Under the pieces are notes generated by a model. The model was not told the origin of the DNA. It saw only the letters and a list, made by a program, of their open reading frames with translations, and did not search any database. Positions 1-7,146 of a stretch of DNA of 16,323 nucleotides are shown in pieces (the first letter of the stretch is position 1; every line of letters starts with the position of its first letter). The DNA comes from CADBRN01 sp050944685 (lineage in GTDB: Bacteria > Bacillota > Clostridia > Lachnospirales > Lachnospiraceae). Position numbers and translations under genes: made by a program. Where the stretch lies: the NCBI GenBank assembly GCA_050944685.1, contig JBMNRP010000037.1, positions 1-16,323 on the forward strand, read 5' to 3'.

Positions 1-16
1 TGCGCTCTGATTTCAT
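1..16 (-). CDS. Start of an unidentified gene inside the inserted DNA (partial)
   Basis: The minus strand has an ATG at 16-14 preceded by the strong ribosome binding site GGGGGTGATGGAG. Only the codons for MKSER fit before the window ends, so the product cannot be recognised. Because it starts about 100 bases inside the DNA that interrupts virD4, a transposase or recombinase gene is a reasonable guess, but nothing in these five codons proves it. Confidence 0.35.
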
Positions 17-50
17 TCTCCATCACCCCCTTTCAGACTGGAAGCAAAAT

Positions 51-97
51 GAGTGTGTAACTTCATAAACCAAATTGGCTTATGTGCTTACACACTC
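51..97. repeat. 47-bp imperfect palindrome
   Basis: GAGTGTGTAA at 51-60 is the exact inverse of TTACACACTC at 88-97. Inside it CATAA (64-68) pairs with TTATG (80-84), and CCAA (70-73) with TTGG (75-78), around a central A at 74. Only a 3-bp and a 1-bp position fail to pair on each side. It sits about 20 bp inside the point where virD4 is broken. It could be a recombinase or transposase binding site, a hairpin end, or an operator for the gene starting at 16. Confidence 0.8.
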
Positions 98-111
98 ACT
101 CTAATAAAAAC

Positions 112-642
112 TCACACCTTCGGATCCGTGATAACATAGGAACTGTGCATCTGCAGAAGGTTCGGCTTGAGCCAAAACCTTGTTTTGCCGGATCCGGACC
201 CGCCGATGATCAGTACGTTCTTGTTCCTCGCGTATTTCGGATTCTTCGGACGGCTCTCCATCGTGAGGGCCTCTGTTTTGGTCAGGATAACATTCTGATG
301 AAAGTCCGGATTGATGAACGGCTGGATATCTTTTTTCGTTCCCCAGCGTGCCGATCCGTACTCGACTCCCTGCCGGTACTTCTTCGCGTTCATGCGCTTC
401 ACCTTCACAGCCAGCGCAAAGGCCGCGGCAACGGCAGCTCCGACCAGAAGATCAAACGGATGAAATGACGGTAGGAAATTCCGGAAGGCATCCGGGAATA
501 CCTTCATAAAGGACAGAACACGTTCAGACGCGTCCGAGCCGGAGGAGAGGCGGATCGCCTCTCCCAGATTCGTTCCGAAAAGGCCGGTAATAACATAGGG
601 GAAAGCCTTCTTCGCTTTTCCCGTAGCATCTTCGATTCTCAT
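112..642 (-). CDS. Type IV coupling protein VirD4/TraG, interrupted N-terminal fragment
   Basis: VirD4/TraG-type coupling proteins are membrane ATPases that bring the relaxase-DNA complex to the conjugation channel. The 176 visible residues contain a hydrophobic segment at about 62-79, a basic stretch, the typical YGSARWGT region near 95-102, the Walker A motif GGSGSGKT at 147-154, and end in ITDPKV. Family members are usually about 600 residues, so Walker B and the rest are missing. The ATG at 642 overlaps the pcfB stop as ATGA, with GGAGAAGGA upstream; a longer frame to 771 only overlaps pcfB. The break comes directly after DPK, where foreign-looking DNA starts. As it stands this fragment cannot be active unless the interruption is an intron or is precisely removed. 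Confidence 0.85.
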   Translation of the reverse strand: MRIEDATGKAKKAFPYVITGLFGTNLGEAIRLSSGSDASERVLSFMKVFPDAFRNFLPSFHPFDLLVGAAVAAAFALAVKVKRMNAKKYRQGVEYGSARWGTKKDIQPFINPDFHQNVILTKTEALTMESRPKNPKYARNKNVLIIGGSGSGKTRFWLKPNLLQMHSSYVITDPKV

Positions 643-1178
643 AGTGACAGATCCTTCTCCTTCTGATGCGTTCTGGCCGGTTTTTCTGCAGCCAGCTCCT
701 TTGCCTCTCTGAGGATGTTCCGAACACTCGGCTTCTGAAGCGTCTCTTCTCCAAGCTGCTTCTTCATGCACTCCGTGATCACGCCGGAAAGGACAGCTTC
801 ATCCTTAGCTTTGAAAAACACGAGGTAACGGGAAGAATCCCCGTTCTCTTTCGTGACAGCAAAATCGACGCCGTATTTCTTCAAGACACGCTCGAATTCC
901 TTCAGATGTTCTCCCTGTACGGGAACCTGCTTCAGTCCGCCGCCGTTCCGGACAAGCTGCTTCACCGTCTGTTTTCCGTGAGGACCTTCCGCTCTTTTCT
1001 GTTCTTTCCGGCGCATTTTCGCTTCCGTTTTCACGGCGATCTTTCTGTCTTTAACCGTCAGTCTTTCTGTGGACCGCTGATTCAGAAATCTCCGGATCCC
1101 GTCCATCAAAGCGCGGGCCGTAAGCCGCGTAGTCATCACCACGATATTAACGGTTCTGTTTTCCACCTCTTCCTGCAT
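639..1178 (-). CDS. PcfB family conjugation protein (DUF3801)
   Basis: This 179-residue protein matches the PcfB/DUF3801 family found immediately upstream of VirD4-type coupling proteins in Firmicute conjugative elements; PcfB is thought to assist relaxosome assembly with the coupling protein. Visible features are the N-terminal helix region that begins MQEEVENRTVNIVVMTTRLT, a basic middle near 40-75, then the conserved GGGLKQVPVQGEHLKEF segment near 78-94 and a compact domain to about 140, followed by a basic tail. A strong site, GGAGGTGATG, precedes the ATG. Its stop overlaps the virD4 start by four bases, indicating translational coupling. The gene looks intact. Confidence 0.85.
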   Translation of the reverse strand: MQEEVENRTVNIVVMTTRLTARALMDGIRRFLNQRSTERLTVKDRKIAVKTEAKMRRKEQKRAEGPHGKQTVKQLVRNGGGLKQVPVQGEHLKEFERVLKKYGVDFAVTKENGDSSRYLVFFKAKDEAVLSGVITECMKKQLGEETLQKPSVRNILREAKELAAEKPARTHQKEKDLSL

Positions 1179-1211
1179 GGATCATCACCTCCTTTTCGGC
1201 AGGAGTTTTTC

Positions 1212-1454
1212 TCATTCGTCCTTTGACGCAAGTCCCAGAACGGCTTTCAGTACGCTAGCCGCAAACGCTTCATCGCTGTCTTCTTCGGACGTTTCCGGAT
1301 GCGCAGCAGAAAGCAGGGGCGCCAGAAGATCCGAAAGCTCCTCAAGGGCATTTCCCGCAGCTTCCGCATGGGCAACAGCTTCCATCAGTGTGCGCCCGAT
1401 CTGTTTTGCCTCTTCCTCTGTCACGCAGACAGTAACTCGTTTTTCATTTGTCAT
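1212..1454 (-). CDS. Small hypothetical protein of the ICE
   Basis: I do not recognise this 80-residue protein. It is acidic and alanine-rich, starts MTNEKRVTVCVTEEEAK, is probably helical, and has no signal peptide or membrane segment. AGGAG lies about 10 bases before the ATG at 1454. An upstream in-frame ATG at 1472 overlaps the parB stop as ATGA and would add six residues, but the ribosome binding site would then lie inside the gene. It sits between parB and pcfB in the same direction, so it is probably co-transcribed with the transfer genes. Confidence 0.65.
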   Translation of the reverse strand: MTNEKRVTVCVTEEEAKQIGRTLMEAVAHAEAAGNALEELSDLLAPLLSAAHPETSEEDSDEAFAASVLKAVLGLASKDE

Positions 1455-1468
1455 TGAATCATTTCTCC

Positions 1469-2398
1469 TCATAAGCTCATGTCATTTCTTTCCCGTTTCT
1501 TCTGCCACTGAGACAGAAGACGGAGAATAGTGTCCTGCATCTGTTTCGGTGTATAGGATTTGGGAAAATATTTCCTCAGCTCATCTCCCTTGAAAGTGAC
1601 CTTATCCAACATTTCCTTCTTTTCTTCGGACATGACCGCGTACATGACCTCCGGAGAACATTTGCCTTCCGCGGCCAGTTTTTTCAGTCTCTGGGCCTGT
1701 GAAAGGGACGGGGACGTCTGTGCCTCGTCCATCGCTTCGACAAAGTCCTTCTGCTGCTGCTCGGAAAGATAGGACAGCTCCACGGCCGGATTAAATGCCA
1801 GCCGTTTCTGGTCCACCATCTCCAGAAGCTCCGGGATCAGGTAGGTGAGACGGACAAAGCGCTGGACCTGGGTACGGCTTTGCCCTGTGTTTTCCGCAAC
1901 TTGTTGTCGAGCATCTAACTTTTGTCCAAGTTGGACAGAAGTTAGATCCGTCCTCAGCCCCTGATGTTTCATCGCTTCGATCTTCATCCGATAGGCCCAT
2001 GCCCGTTCGCTCGGCAGAATCATTTCTCTCTGGAGATTGGAATCCACCATCAGGATCGTTGCGGCATCATCGTCCATATCCCGGACAAGCACCGGAACGG
2101 TTGCCAGACCTGCCAGCTCCGCAGCGTGCTTTCTTCGATGACCGGAAATCACTTCATAGCTGCCGTCCGGTCCGGGACGGGCGATCAGCGGAGATAAGAC
2201 TCCGTACTGGGCGACGCTTTCCACGATCCGGAGCATCGCTTCGTCATCCACCACCTTGAACGGATGATTCTTGAAGGGAATCAGCTGCTCAACGGGTATT
2301 TCCTAAACCTTTTCAAGCTTCGCATCCTGCCGTTCTTTCTCCGTGGAAAAAAGATCCTCAATGCCTCCGAGCGTCAGTTTTCTTTTCTTTTCCGCCAT
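1469..2398 (-). pseudogene. ParB-family partition protein of the ICE, interrupted by an in-frame amber codon
   Basis: The reading frame begins at an ATG at 2398 behind GGAGG (MAEKKRKLTLGGIEDLF) and runs to 1469, but codon 32 is TAG. On both sides the frame is perfect ParB: the segment after the stop reads EIPVEQLIPFKNHPF, followed by the CTP-binding motifs GHRRKHAAELAG near 86-97 and NLQRE at 121-125, a helix-turn-helix around TGQSRTQVQRF, and a helical C-terminal part. A single C-to-T change from CAG (Gln) would explain it. The remaining open frame could start only at a poorly placed GTG at 2254 and would lack the first ParB beta strand. Either the gene is inactive, or the amber is read through. 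ParB normally binds a centromere and works with ParA, here 4.7 kb upstream. Confidence 0.8.
2303..2305 (-). other. In-frame amber (TAG) codon in ICE parB
   Basis: The plus strand reads CTA here, giving TAG on the minus strand as codon 32 of parB. The 31 codons before it and the roughly 277 after it share one frame and one conserved protein family, so this is a nonsense substitution or a sequencing error, not a frameshift. The TAG is followed by GAAATACCC. I see no sign of a selenocysteine or pyrrolysine insertion element, nor of a good restart site. Confidence 0.85.
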
Positions 2399-2468
2399 CC
2401 GCGGCCTCCTTCTTCCGATTGATGAGTTTACGGACATCTTCGAGATAATTCTTCAGTCTTTCATTCAT
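2358..2468 (-). CDS. Possible 36-residue small protein overlapping the parB start
   Basis: An ATG at 2468 opens a frame encoding MNERLKNYLEDVRKLINRKK and sixteen more residues, ending at a TGA at 2358. The purine-rich AGGAAAGGGGGAAG lies just upstream. The predicted peptide is charged and helical with regular Leu spacing. It overlaps the first 41 bases of parB in another frame and contains the parB ribosome binding site, so it may be a real small protein, or only a leader that couples translation to parB. I do not recognise a family. Confidence 0.35.
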   Translation of the reverse strand: MNERLKNYLEDVRKLINRKKEAADGGKEKKTDARRH

Positions 2469-2493
2469 GCATTCTTCCCCCTTTCCTGAAAGT

Positions 2494-2525
2494 GGCGCCG
2501 GAAAAGTCTTCCCTCTTCCGGCGCC
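2494..2525 (-). terminator. Strong GC hairpin after the surface-protein gene
   Basis: GGCGCCGGAA at 2494-2503 is the exact inverse of TTCCGGCGCC at 2516-2525, a perfect 10-bp stem with a 12-base loop, 16 bases past the stop of the adhesin gene. No T run follows on the minus strand, so it is not a classical intrinsic terminator. It could protect the 3' end of the adhesin mRNA or reduce, rather than abolish, read-through into parB. Confidence 0.55.
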
Positions 2526-2541
2526 GAATCAGTCTTATTGC

Positions 2542-5500
2542 TTAATGCTTCTTTCTCGCCCGATATATTACAATTGCCGCCGTTCCTGCCAGAGCAATAA
2601 GAACGAGATACATCCCGGTTCTGGAATTGTCTCCGGTTTTAACCGGAGCTGCTCTATAGGAACTTCCCGAAGACGTGACGGAAGGAGTACTGGGCGTTGA
2701 GGGTGTTTCTGATGTTTCAGGCGTTTCCGGTGTTTCCGGAGTCGGAGTGGAAGTCGTTTCCGGCTTCTCGAAGGCAATGGTCTGACTGGTGTCGCCTGCG
2801 TCAAGGTGCTCCGCAACAACCAGGCTTCCCTGCCTCGCTTCCTCAAACACAACAACTTTCGAACCGGCCAGCGAGGTCGAGTCAAACGTGAACGTCATCT
2901 GAACTTCTCCGTCCGATTTTTCCGGCGTGAACTTCTCTTCAGCAGTCACCTTCTTGCCGTCAATCAGCAGTTCCTCCGCACTCTTTCCGTCTTCAGAAGG
3001 AACCATCACCATTCCGTGCATCGTATATTCCGTGCCCGGCTTCAGGTTTTTATAGGTGACCGTATCGATGATCACCGTAGATTTCGATGGCTGCGTCTGG
3101 TGCGTTCCCGTATCCTTCGCGATCGCTTCCGTATGGATCTCCGGCTTTTCCTCTTCTTCATCCGTCAGCGTTCCGAGATCGATAATCGGCTCAACACTCT
3201 GGTCCGACTCCACATAAAAGCGGATATCCAGCAGCTTATAGCCTGCATTGGCCTCACAGCGAAGTTCCTGCATGCGGTAAGATCCATAAGGCAGAGCACC
3301 GAGACCGTCCTGTACCGGAGCTTCCGATCCCTTCTGACCGAGACCGAACCAGCATCCGGCCTTATAATCCAGTTCGTCCGAAGGAATGACGTCGTTCTCG
3401 CCGGCATATTTTTTCAGGACAAAATCATTTCCGTTGGTGTTCTGCGAATGCGGATTCACTTTGCTCTTCGAGTTGAACACACCGTTCTGGTCCGTCACGA
3501 TGACATGCTGTTCCCCGGTTTCAAGCTGGGTGACGACGAAGACCGTCCTTCCCATGCGGGCGTTGGATTTATCCGCGATCTTATTGAAGTGGAAATCATT
3601 CCTCACCGTCTGGTTGCGGAAGACCAGCTCATTTCCGGAGACATCCGCCTTCACCGTTTCCTGATCCTTTCGGATCTGGAAGGTTCTCGCTTCCCCATCC
3701 GTCAGCAGATAGCTGTCATTAGTTTTCGTCTCCTGAATAGAATAGGTTCCGTACGGCAGGGAGTCCTCCGGAAGGGAAGCATGGCCTTCCTCATCGGTTA
3801 CCAGTGTTGTGATAACTTCCTCCGGATCATAGCTTTTTCCGTCGACAAGGACACGGTGGGCCGAAGCATTTCGGATGGTGAATTCAATCCCGGAAAGATT
3901 TGCTCCGCCGAGTGCTTCATTCTTGTCGAGCTCACGGTCCCTCTTTTCGATTTCCACGCCGCCGCGGATAATCGTCTCGTCACACGGCTCTTTCGTCAGA
4001 TCGACAATCTTTCCGTTTTCGCGGATCTCAAAGGACTGTTTCCACTTTTCGTTGAGCAGATATCCTTCGCCTGCCTTTGTCTCACGGATCTCATAGGAAC
4101 CGTAGGGAAGTGCGTCCGCAGCAGATGCTGCCACGCCGTTTTCGTCCGTACAGATCGTAAGAACGTCTTCGCCGGGCTTGTACTTTTTTCCGCCGACTGC
4201 GACAGTCCCTTTGCTCTTGTTTGTGATCGTAAATTCCGCATCTTTCAGGGAAGCGTCGCCCTGCGAATCGTTGTCCTGATAATCGACGTCCTGCTTTTTG
4301 ATCTTGACGCCGCCGCGGATAATCGTCTCATCACACGGCTCTTTTGTCAGATCGACAATTTTTCCGTTTTCACGGATCTCAAAGGTCGGCTTCCATTTTT
4401 CATTGAGCAGATATCCTTCGCCCGCTTTTGTCTCACGGATCTCATAGGAACCATAGGGAAGTACATCCGCGGCAGATGCTGCCACGCCTTTTTCGTCCGT
4501 GCGGATCGTAAGAACGTCTTCGCCGAACTTATATTTCTTCCCGCCGACAACGACGGTCCCTTTGCTCTTGTTTGTGATCGTGAATTCCGCATTTTTCAGG
4601 GAAGCATCGCCTTGCGGATCGTCATTCTTATAGTCGACGTCCTGTTTTTTGATCTTCACGCCGCCGCGAACAATCGTTTCATCACACGGCTCTTTCGTCA
4701 GATCGACGATCTCTCCGTTTTCACGAATCTCAAAGGACTGTTTCCACTTTTCGTTAAGCAGATAACCTTCGCCTGCCTTTGTCTCACGGATCTCATAGGA
4801 ACCGTAGGGAAGAGCATTCGCGGAAGATGCTGCCACGCCTTTTTCGTCCGTGCGGATCGTAAGCACGTCTTCGTCGGGTTTGTATTTTTTCCCACCGACT
4901 ACGACGGTCCCTTTGCTCTTGTTCGTGATCGTAAATTCCGCGTCTTTCAGGGAAGCATCACCCTGCGAATTGTCGTCCTGATAATCAGCATCCTGCTTTT
5001 TGATCTTCACGCCGCCGCGGATGACGAGATTTTTGATGCTGTTGTCCGGACCGGTCATATCAACCAGTGTTCCAGCGGTCTTTCCCGTTATCTCAACAGT
5101 CTTTGCCGTCACTCCCTTGCCAAGATATCCGACCGGAGCTGTTTTTTCCCGGACAAGATATTTGCCGGCCTGCAGCTCTTTTTCTCCTGTAGCGGCATAC
5201 CCCTTTTCGTCCGTCTTCAGTGTTTTTACAACAGCACCGTCGGCGTATTTTTTGCCGTTTACCTGCACGGCATATCCGCTTTTATTGACGATCTCGAATT
5301 CCGCATTCGCCAGGGAAGCGTCGCCCTGCGGAATCGTATCAGCCGTATCCGCGTCTCGTTTGCTGATCTTCAGGCCGCCGTATACCGGAACGGTATAGAC
5401 GGACAGCTGATCCGTGACCGTCGTATGCACGGGATTGCCTGCGACGAGGATTTCCTGGGCGTCGGAATCGTTGATCGCCAGATAGCTGATGACCGATTTG

Positions 5501-7107
5501 TTGAATACTGCGCTGACCTTGACCTTGAAATGATACTGGCCGTCCACAGGAACGGAGGCGATCGGAACACGCACCGCGATGCTGCTGAGGAGATCCCCGT
5601 TCTTCTGGTAAACGATGGAGGATCCCTCAGGCGCACCCTCAAGCGTGAATTCTCTGGATACCAGATCGCCTCTGGAAGATACGTCGATCCAGTCAGACTG
5701 CAGATAGCTTCCGTCTTCCGAGATGTTTTTCACTTCGAAATCGGCAGGCTCGCAATGGAATTTCTGCGCCTTGCTGTTATTCGCCTGGTACAGCTGAATG
5801 TTCGTGCCGTTGACAAACACGCCGTTTTTCACATCAACCCTTTTATCCGGTGCGGTTTTCGGGGCGAGCTGCACTGAGCCGTCAGCTTCCGCAATGAGTT
5901 TCCATTTCTGCTTGTCAGAACCGTCCTTGCTGTTCTGCTGAATGTCCGATCCGTTGGTACTTCCGTCCGTCTCAAGATATTTGCCGGAATTTTTGTTCTT
6001 CAAGAAGTAATAACCTTCCTCGCCGCTCTTTTCGAAGATCCACTGCTGAGCTCCGGAATAATTCTTCCGGTAGAGCTGCACCGTGGCCTCATCGCTTGCG
6101 GAACCGCCGCGCACATCCAGCGCATACCCAGGCTCCTCTGCCGAAGTGATGGAAACCGGTTTGTCCGTGATCGTCTTCGATGCCTGCTTATATTCCGGAT
6201 TTTCCATGACGTAATACGGATCCGCCGTGCTTCCATCGCTCTGCTTGGAAGCGAAATACTTCGCGTCGTTGTAAAGATTGCGCATCATGTTGAAGACGTT
6301 CTCGTATCCGGAGACCGGCTGCGTGGTTGCCATGTCGATTCCGGCGTCCTGACCCTTCGCGTCTTTGATCCCGTAATCGTGCAGGATGGCCCAAACGACC
6401 ATCTGCGTGGCGTACCAGTCTCTTCCGGAATCGCCGGTCGAGTATTTCGAAGCCGCGAGTCCGTTTGCTTTTTTGACACCGTTTTCAAAGGTGTAGGCGA
6501 GCGCGGAACACATCGCGTCGCTGCGCCACTGGCCGGCAACCTCGTAAATGGTGCCGCTGACGAAATGGCGGTTGATGTTCGCGCAGTAAACCGCGTTGTT
6601 CGTATTCACGTCATAGTGGGCATACGTGCTGACTGGAGAAATTTCCGCGTGGCTCTCACGGTAAGCACTGACATACCGCATGATTTTTCCGTAGCTTTTG
6701 GCGTGAACCTGCCGGATTTCCACCGAAGCAGCCGCAGCGAGAAACAACGTGTTCTCTGTGGCAAGAGCGGTTTCTTCATCCTCCTGATCCGTTTCCGTAT
6801 TACCGGAAGATGCACCGGAGTCATTCCCGGACTCGCTTTTGTCACCAGCAGCGTTCCGGACCTCACTCTTATCCCCGGATCCGCTCTCCTTCTCAGTTTC
6901 TGTGCTTTCCGTTTTCTTTTCCTCCCCGGCAGATTCTCCTATCACGGAGATGGAACTCTCTCCGGCGGAATTCGCTTCTGCAGCCGGAGAGGCTTCTGTG
7001 ACCGATTCACCGGCGGAACCTTCCGCAAACGCCGGCACGGCGAGCAGGCCGACGAGACAGACGATCACAAGAAGCATGGAAATGATTTTCTGCTTTTTCA
7101 TTTTCAA
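2542..7107 (-). CDS. Large cell-wall-anchored adhesin: thioester domain, ricin-type lectin, SpaA/Cna-B repeats, VaFE repeat
   Basis: This 1521-residue protein has a signal peptide ending AFA at about 28, followed by a Ser/Glu-rich stretch to about 115. Next comes a thioester-type adhesion domain with YC at 174-175 and TQMVVW at 234-239, whose Cys175 and Gln235 should form the internal thioester. A ricin-type beta-trefoil follows at about 305-455 (QQW, KQKW, QKF repeats). Then come SpaA/Cna-B-like isopeptide domains at about 575-1170, including three near-identical 117-residue units (700-1050), each with KIKKQD and YEIRETKAG. A VaFE-type repeat (VVVFEE, SQTIAFE) spans about 1325-1447, followed by a Pro/Thr/Ser-rich spacer. 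The end is a sortase-type signal, VKTGD (1489-1493), plus a membrane helix and basic tail. It probably mediates covalent attachment to surfaces or mating partners. Start: TTG at 7107, eight bases after AAGGAGG; ATG at 7101 is too far from it. It separates parA from parB. Confidence 0.9.
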   Translation of the reverse strand: MKMKKQKIISMLLVIVCLVGLLAVPAFAEGSAGESVTEASPAAEANSAGESSISVIGESAGEEKKTESTETEKESGSGDKSEVRNAAGDKSESGNDSGASSGNTETDQEDEETALATENTLFLAAAASVEIRQVHAKSYGKIMRYVSAYRESHAEISPVSTYAHYDVNTNNAVYCANINRHFVSGTIYEVAGQWRSDAMCSALAYTFENGVKKANGLAASKYSTGDSGRDWYATQMVVWAILHDYGIKDAKGQDAGIDMATTQPVSGYENVFNMMRNLYNDAKYFASKQSDGSTADPYYVMENPEYKQASKTITDKPVSITSAEEPGYALDVRGGSASDEATVQLYRKNYSGAQQWIFEKSGEEGYYFLKNKNSGKYLETDGSTNGSDIQQNSKDGSDKQKWKLIAEADGSVQLAPKTAPDKRVDVKNGVFVNGTNIQLYQANNSKAQKFHCEPADFEVKNISEDGSYLQSDWIDVSSRGDLVSREFTLEGAPEGSSIVYQKNGDLLSSIAVRVPIASVPVDGQYHFKVKVSAVFNKSVISYLAINDSDAQEILVAGNPVHTTVTDQLSVYTVPVYGGLKISKRDADTADTIPQGDASLANAEFEIVNKSGYAVQVNGKKYADGAVVKTLKTDEKGYAATGEKELQAGKYLVREKTAPVGYLGKGVTAKTVEITGKTAGTLVDMTGPDNSIKNLVIRGGVKIKKQDADYQDDNSQGDASLKDAEFTITNKSKGTVVVGGKKYKPDEDVLTIRTDEKGVAASSANALPYGSYEIRETKAGEGYLLNEKWKQSFEIRENGEIVDLTKEPCDETIVRGGVKIKKQDVDYKNDDPQGDASLKNAEFTITNKSKGTVVVGGKKYKFGEDVLTIRTDEKGVAASAADVLPYGSYEIRETKAGEGYLLNEKWKPTFEIRENGKIVDLTKEPCDETIIRGGVKIKKQDVDYQDNDSQGDASLKDAEFTITNKSKGTVAVGGKKYKPGEDVLTICTDENGVAASAADALPYGSYEIRETKAGEGYLLNEKWKQSFEIRENGKIVDLTKEPCDETIIRGGVEIEKRDRELDKNEALGGANLSGIEFTIRNASAHRVLVDGKSYDPEEVITTLVTDEEGHASLPEDSLPYGTYSIQETKTNDSYLLTDGEARTFQIRKDQETVKADVSGNELVFRNQTVRNDFHFNKIADKSNARMGRTVFVVTQLETGEQHVIVTDQNGVFNSKSKVNPHSQNTNGNDFVLKKYAGENDVIPSDELDYKAGCWFGLGQKGSEAPVQDGLGALPYGSYRMQELRCEANAGYKLLDIRFYVESDQSVEPIIDLGTLTDEEEEKPEIHTEAIAKDTGTHQTQPSKSTVIIDTVTYKNLKPGTEYTMHGMVMVPSEDGKSAEELLIDGKKVTAEEKFTPEKSDGEVQMTFTFDSTSLAGSKVVVFEEARQGSLVVAEHLDAGDTSQTIAFEKPETTSTPTPETPETPETSETPSTPSTPSVTSSGSSYRAAPVKTGDNSRTGMYLVLIALAGTAAIVIYRARKKH
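3958..5010 (-). repeat. Three tandem 351-bp repeats inside the adhesin gene
   Basis: The landmark GCCGCCGCG recurs on the plus strand at 3958, 4309, 4660 and 5011, exactly 351 bp apart, defining three in-frame 117-codon units (residues 700-1050). The units differ at only a few residues each. A more diverged copy follows them in the protein (1051 to about 1170) and another precedes them (about 578-699). Equal length and near-identity point to recent duplication or gene conversion, and the copy number is likely to vary between strains. Confidence 0.95.
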
Positions 7108-7146
7108 CGTATGATCCTCCTTGCTTGGTATTGTTTTCTGGTTCTG

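Larger units (their letters stand above)
1..117. mobile_element. AT-rich DNA interrupting the virD4 gene (probable insertion)
   Basis: Reading on the minus strand, virD4 similarity ends abruptly after the codons for ITDPK, where the family normally continues with Gly. The next bases are GTGTGAG, giving Val and a stop. From here to the window edge the DNA is visibly richer in A and T than the ICE genes, contains a 47-bp imperfect palindrome, and ends in a strong ribosome binding site and an ATG. This fits the end of an insertion sequence, recombinase-borne element or intron. GTGTG matches the usual 5' end of group II introns, but a reading frame only about 100 bases inside would be unusual for one. 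The element family cannot be named from what is visible. Confidence 0.45.

Noticed and set aside
1..117. Firm assignment of the virD4 interruption to a group II intron
   Set aside because: Only the GTGTG start fits. Intron-encoded proteins normally begin several hundred bases inside, not about 100, and no domain V is visible.
2806..5877. A 1023-codon plus-strand open frame
   Set aside because: It lies wholly antisense to the adhesin gene and mirrors its repeats. It has no plausible start context or recognisable domains, and it arises from the codon bias of the real gene.
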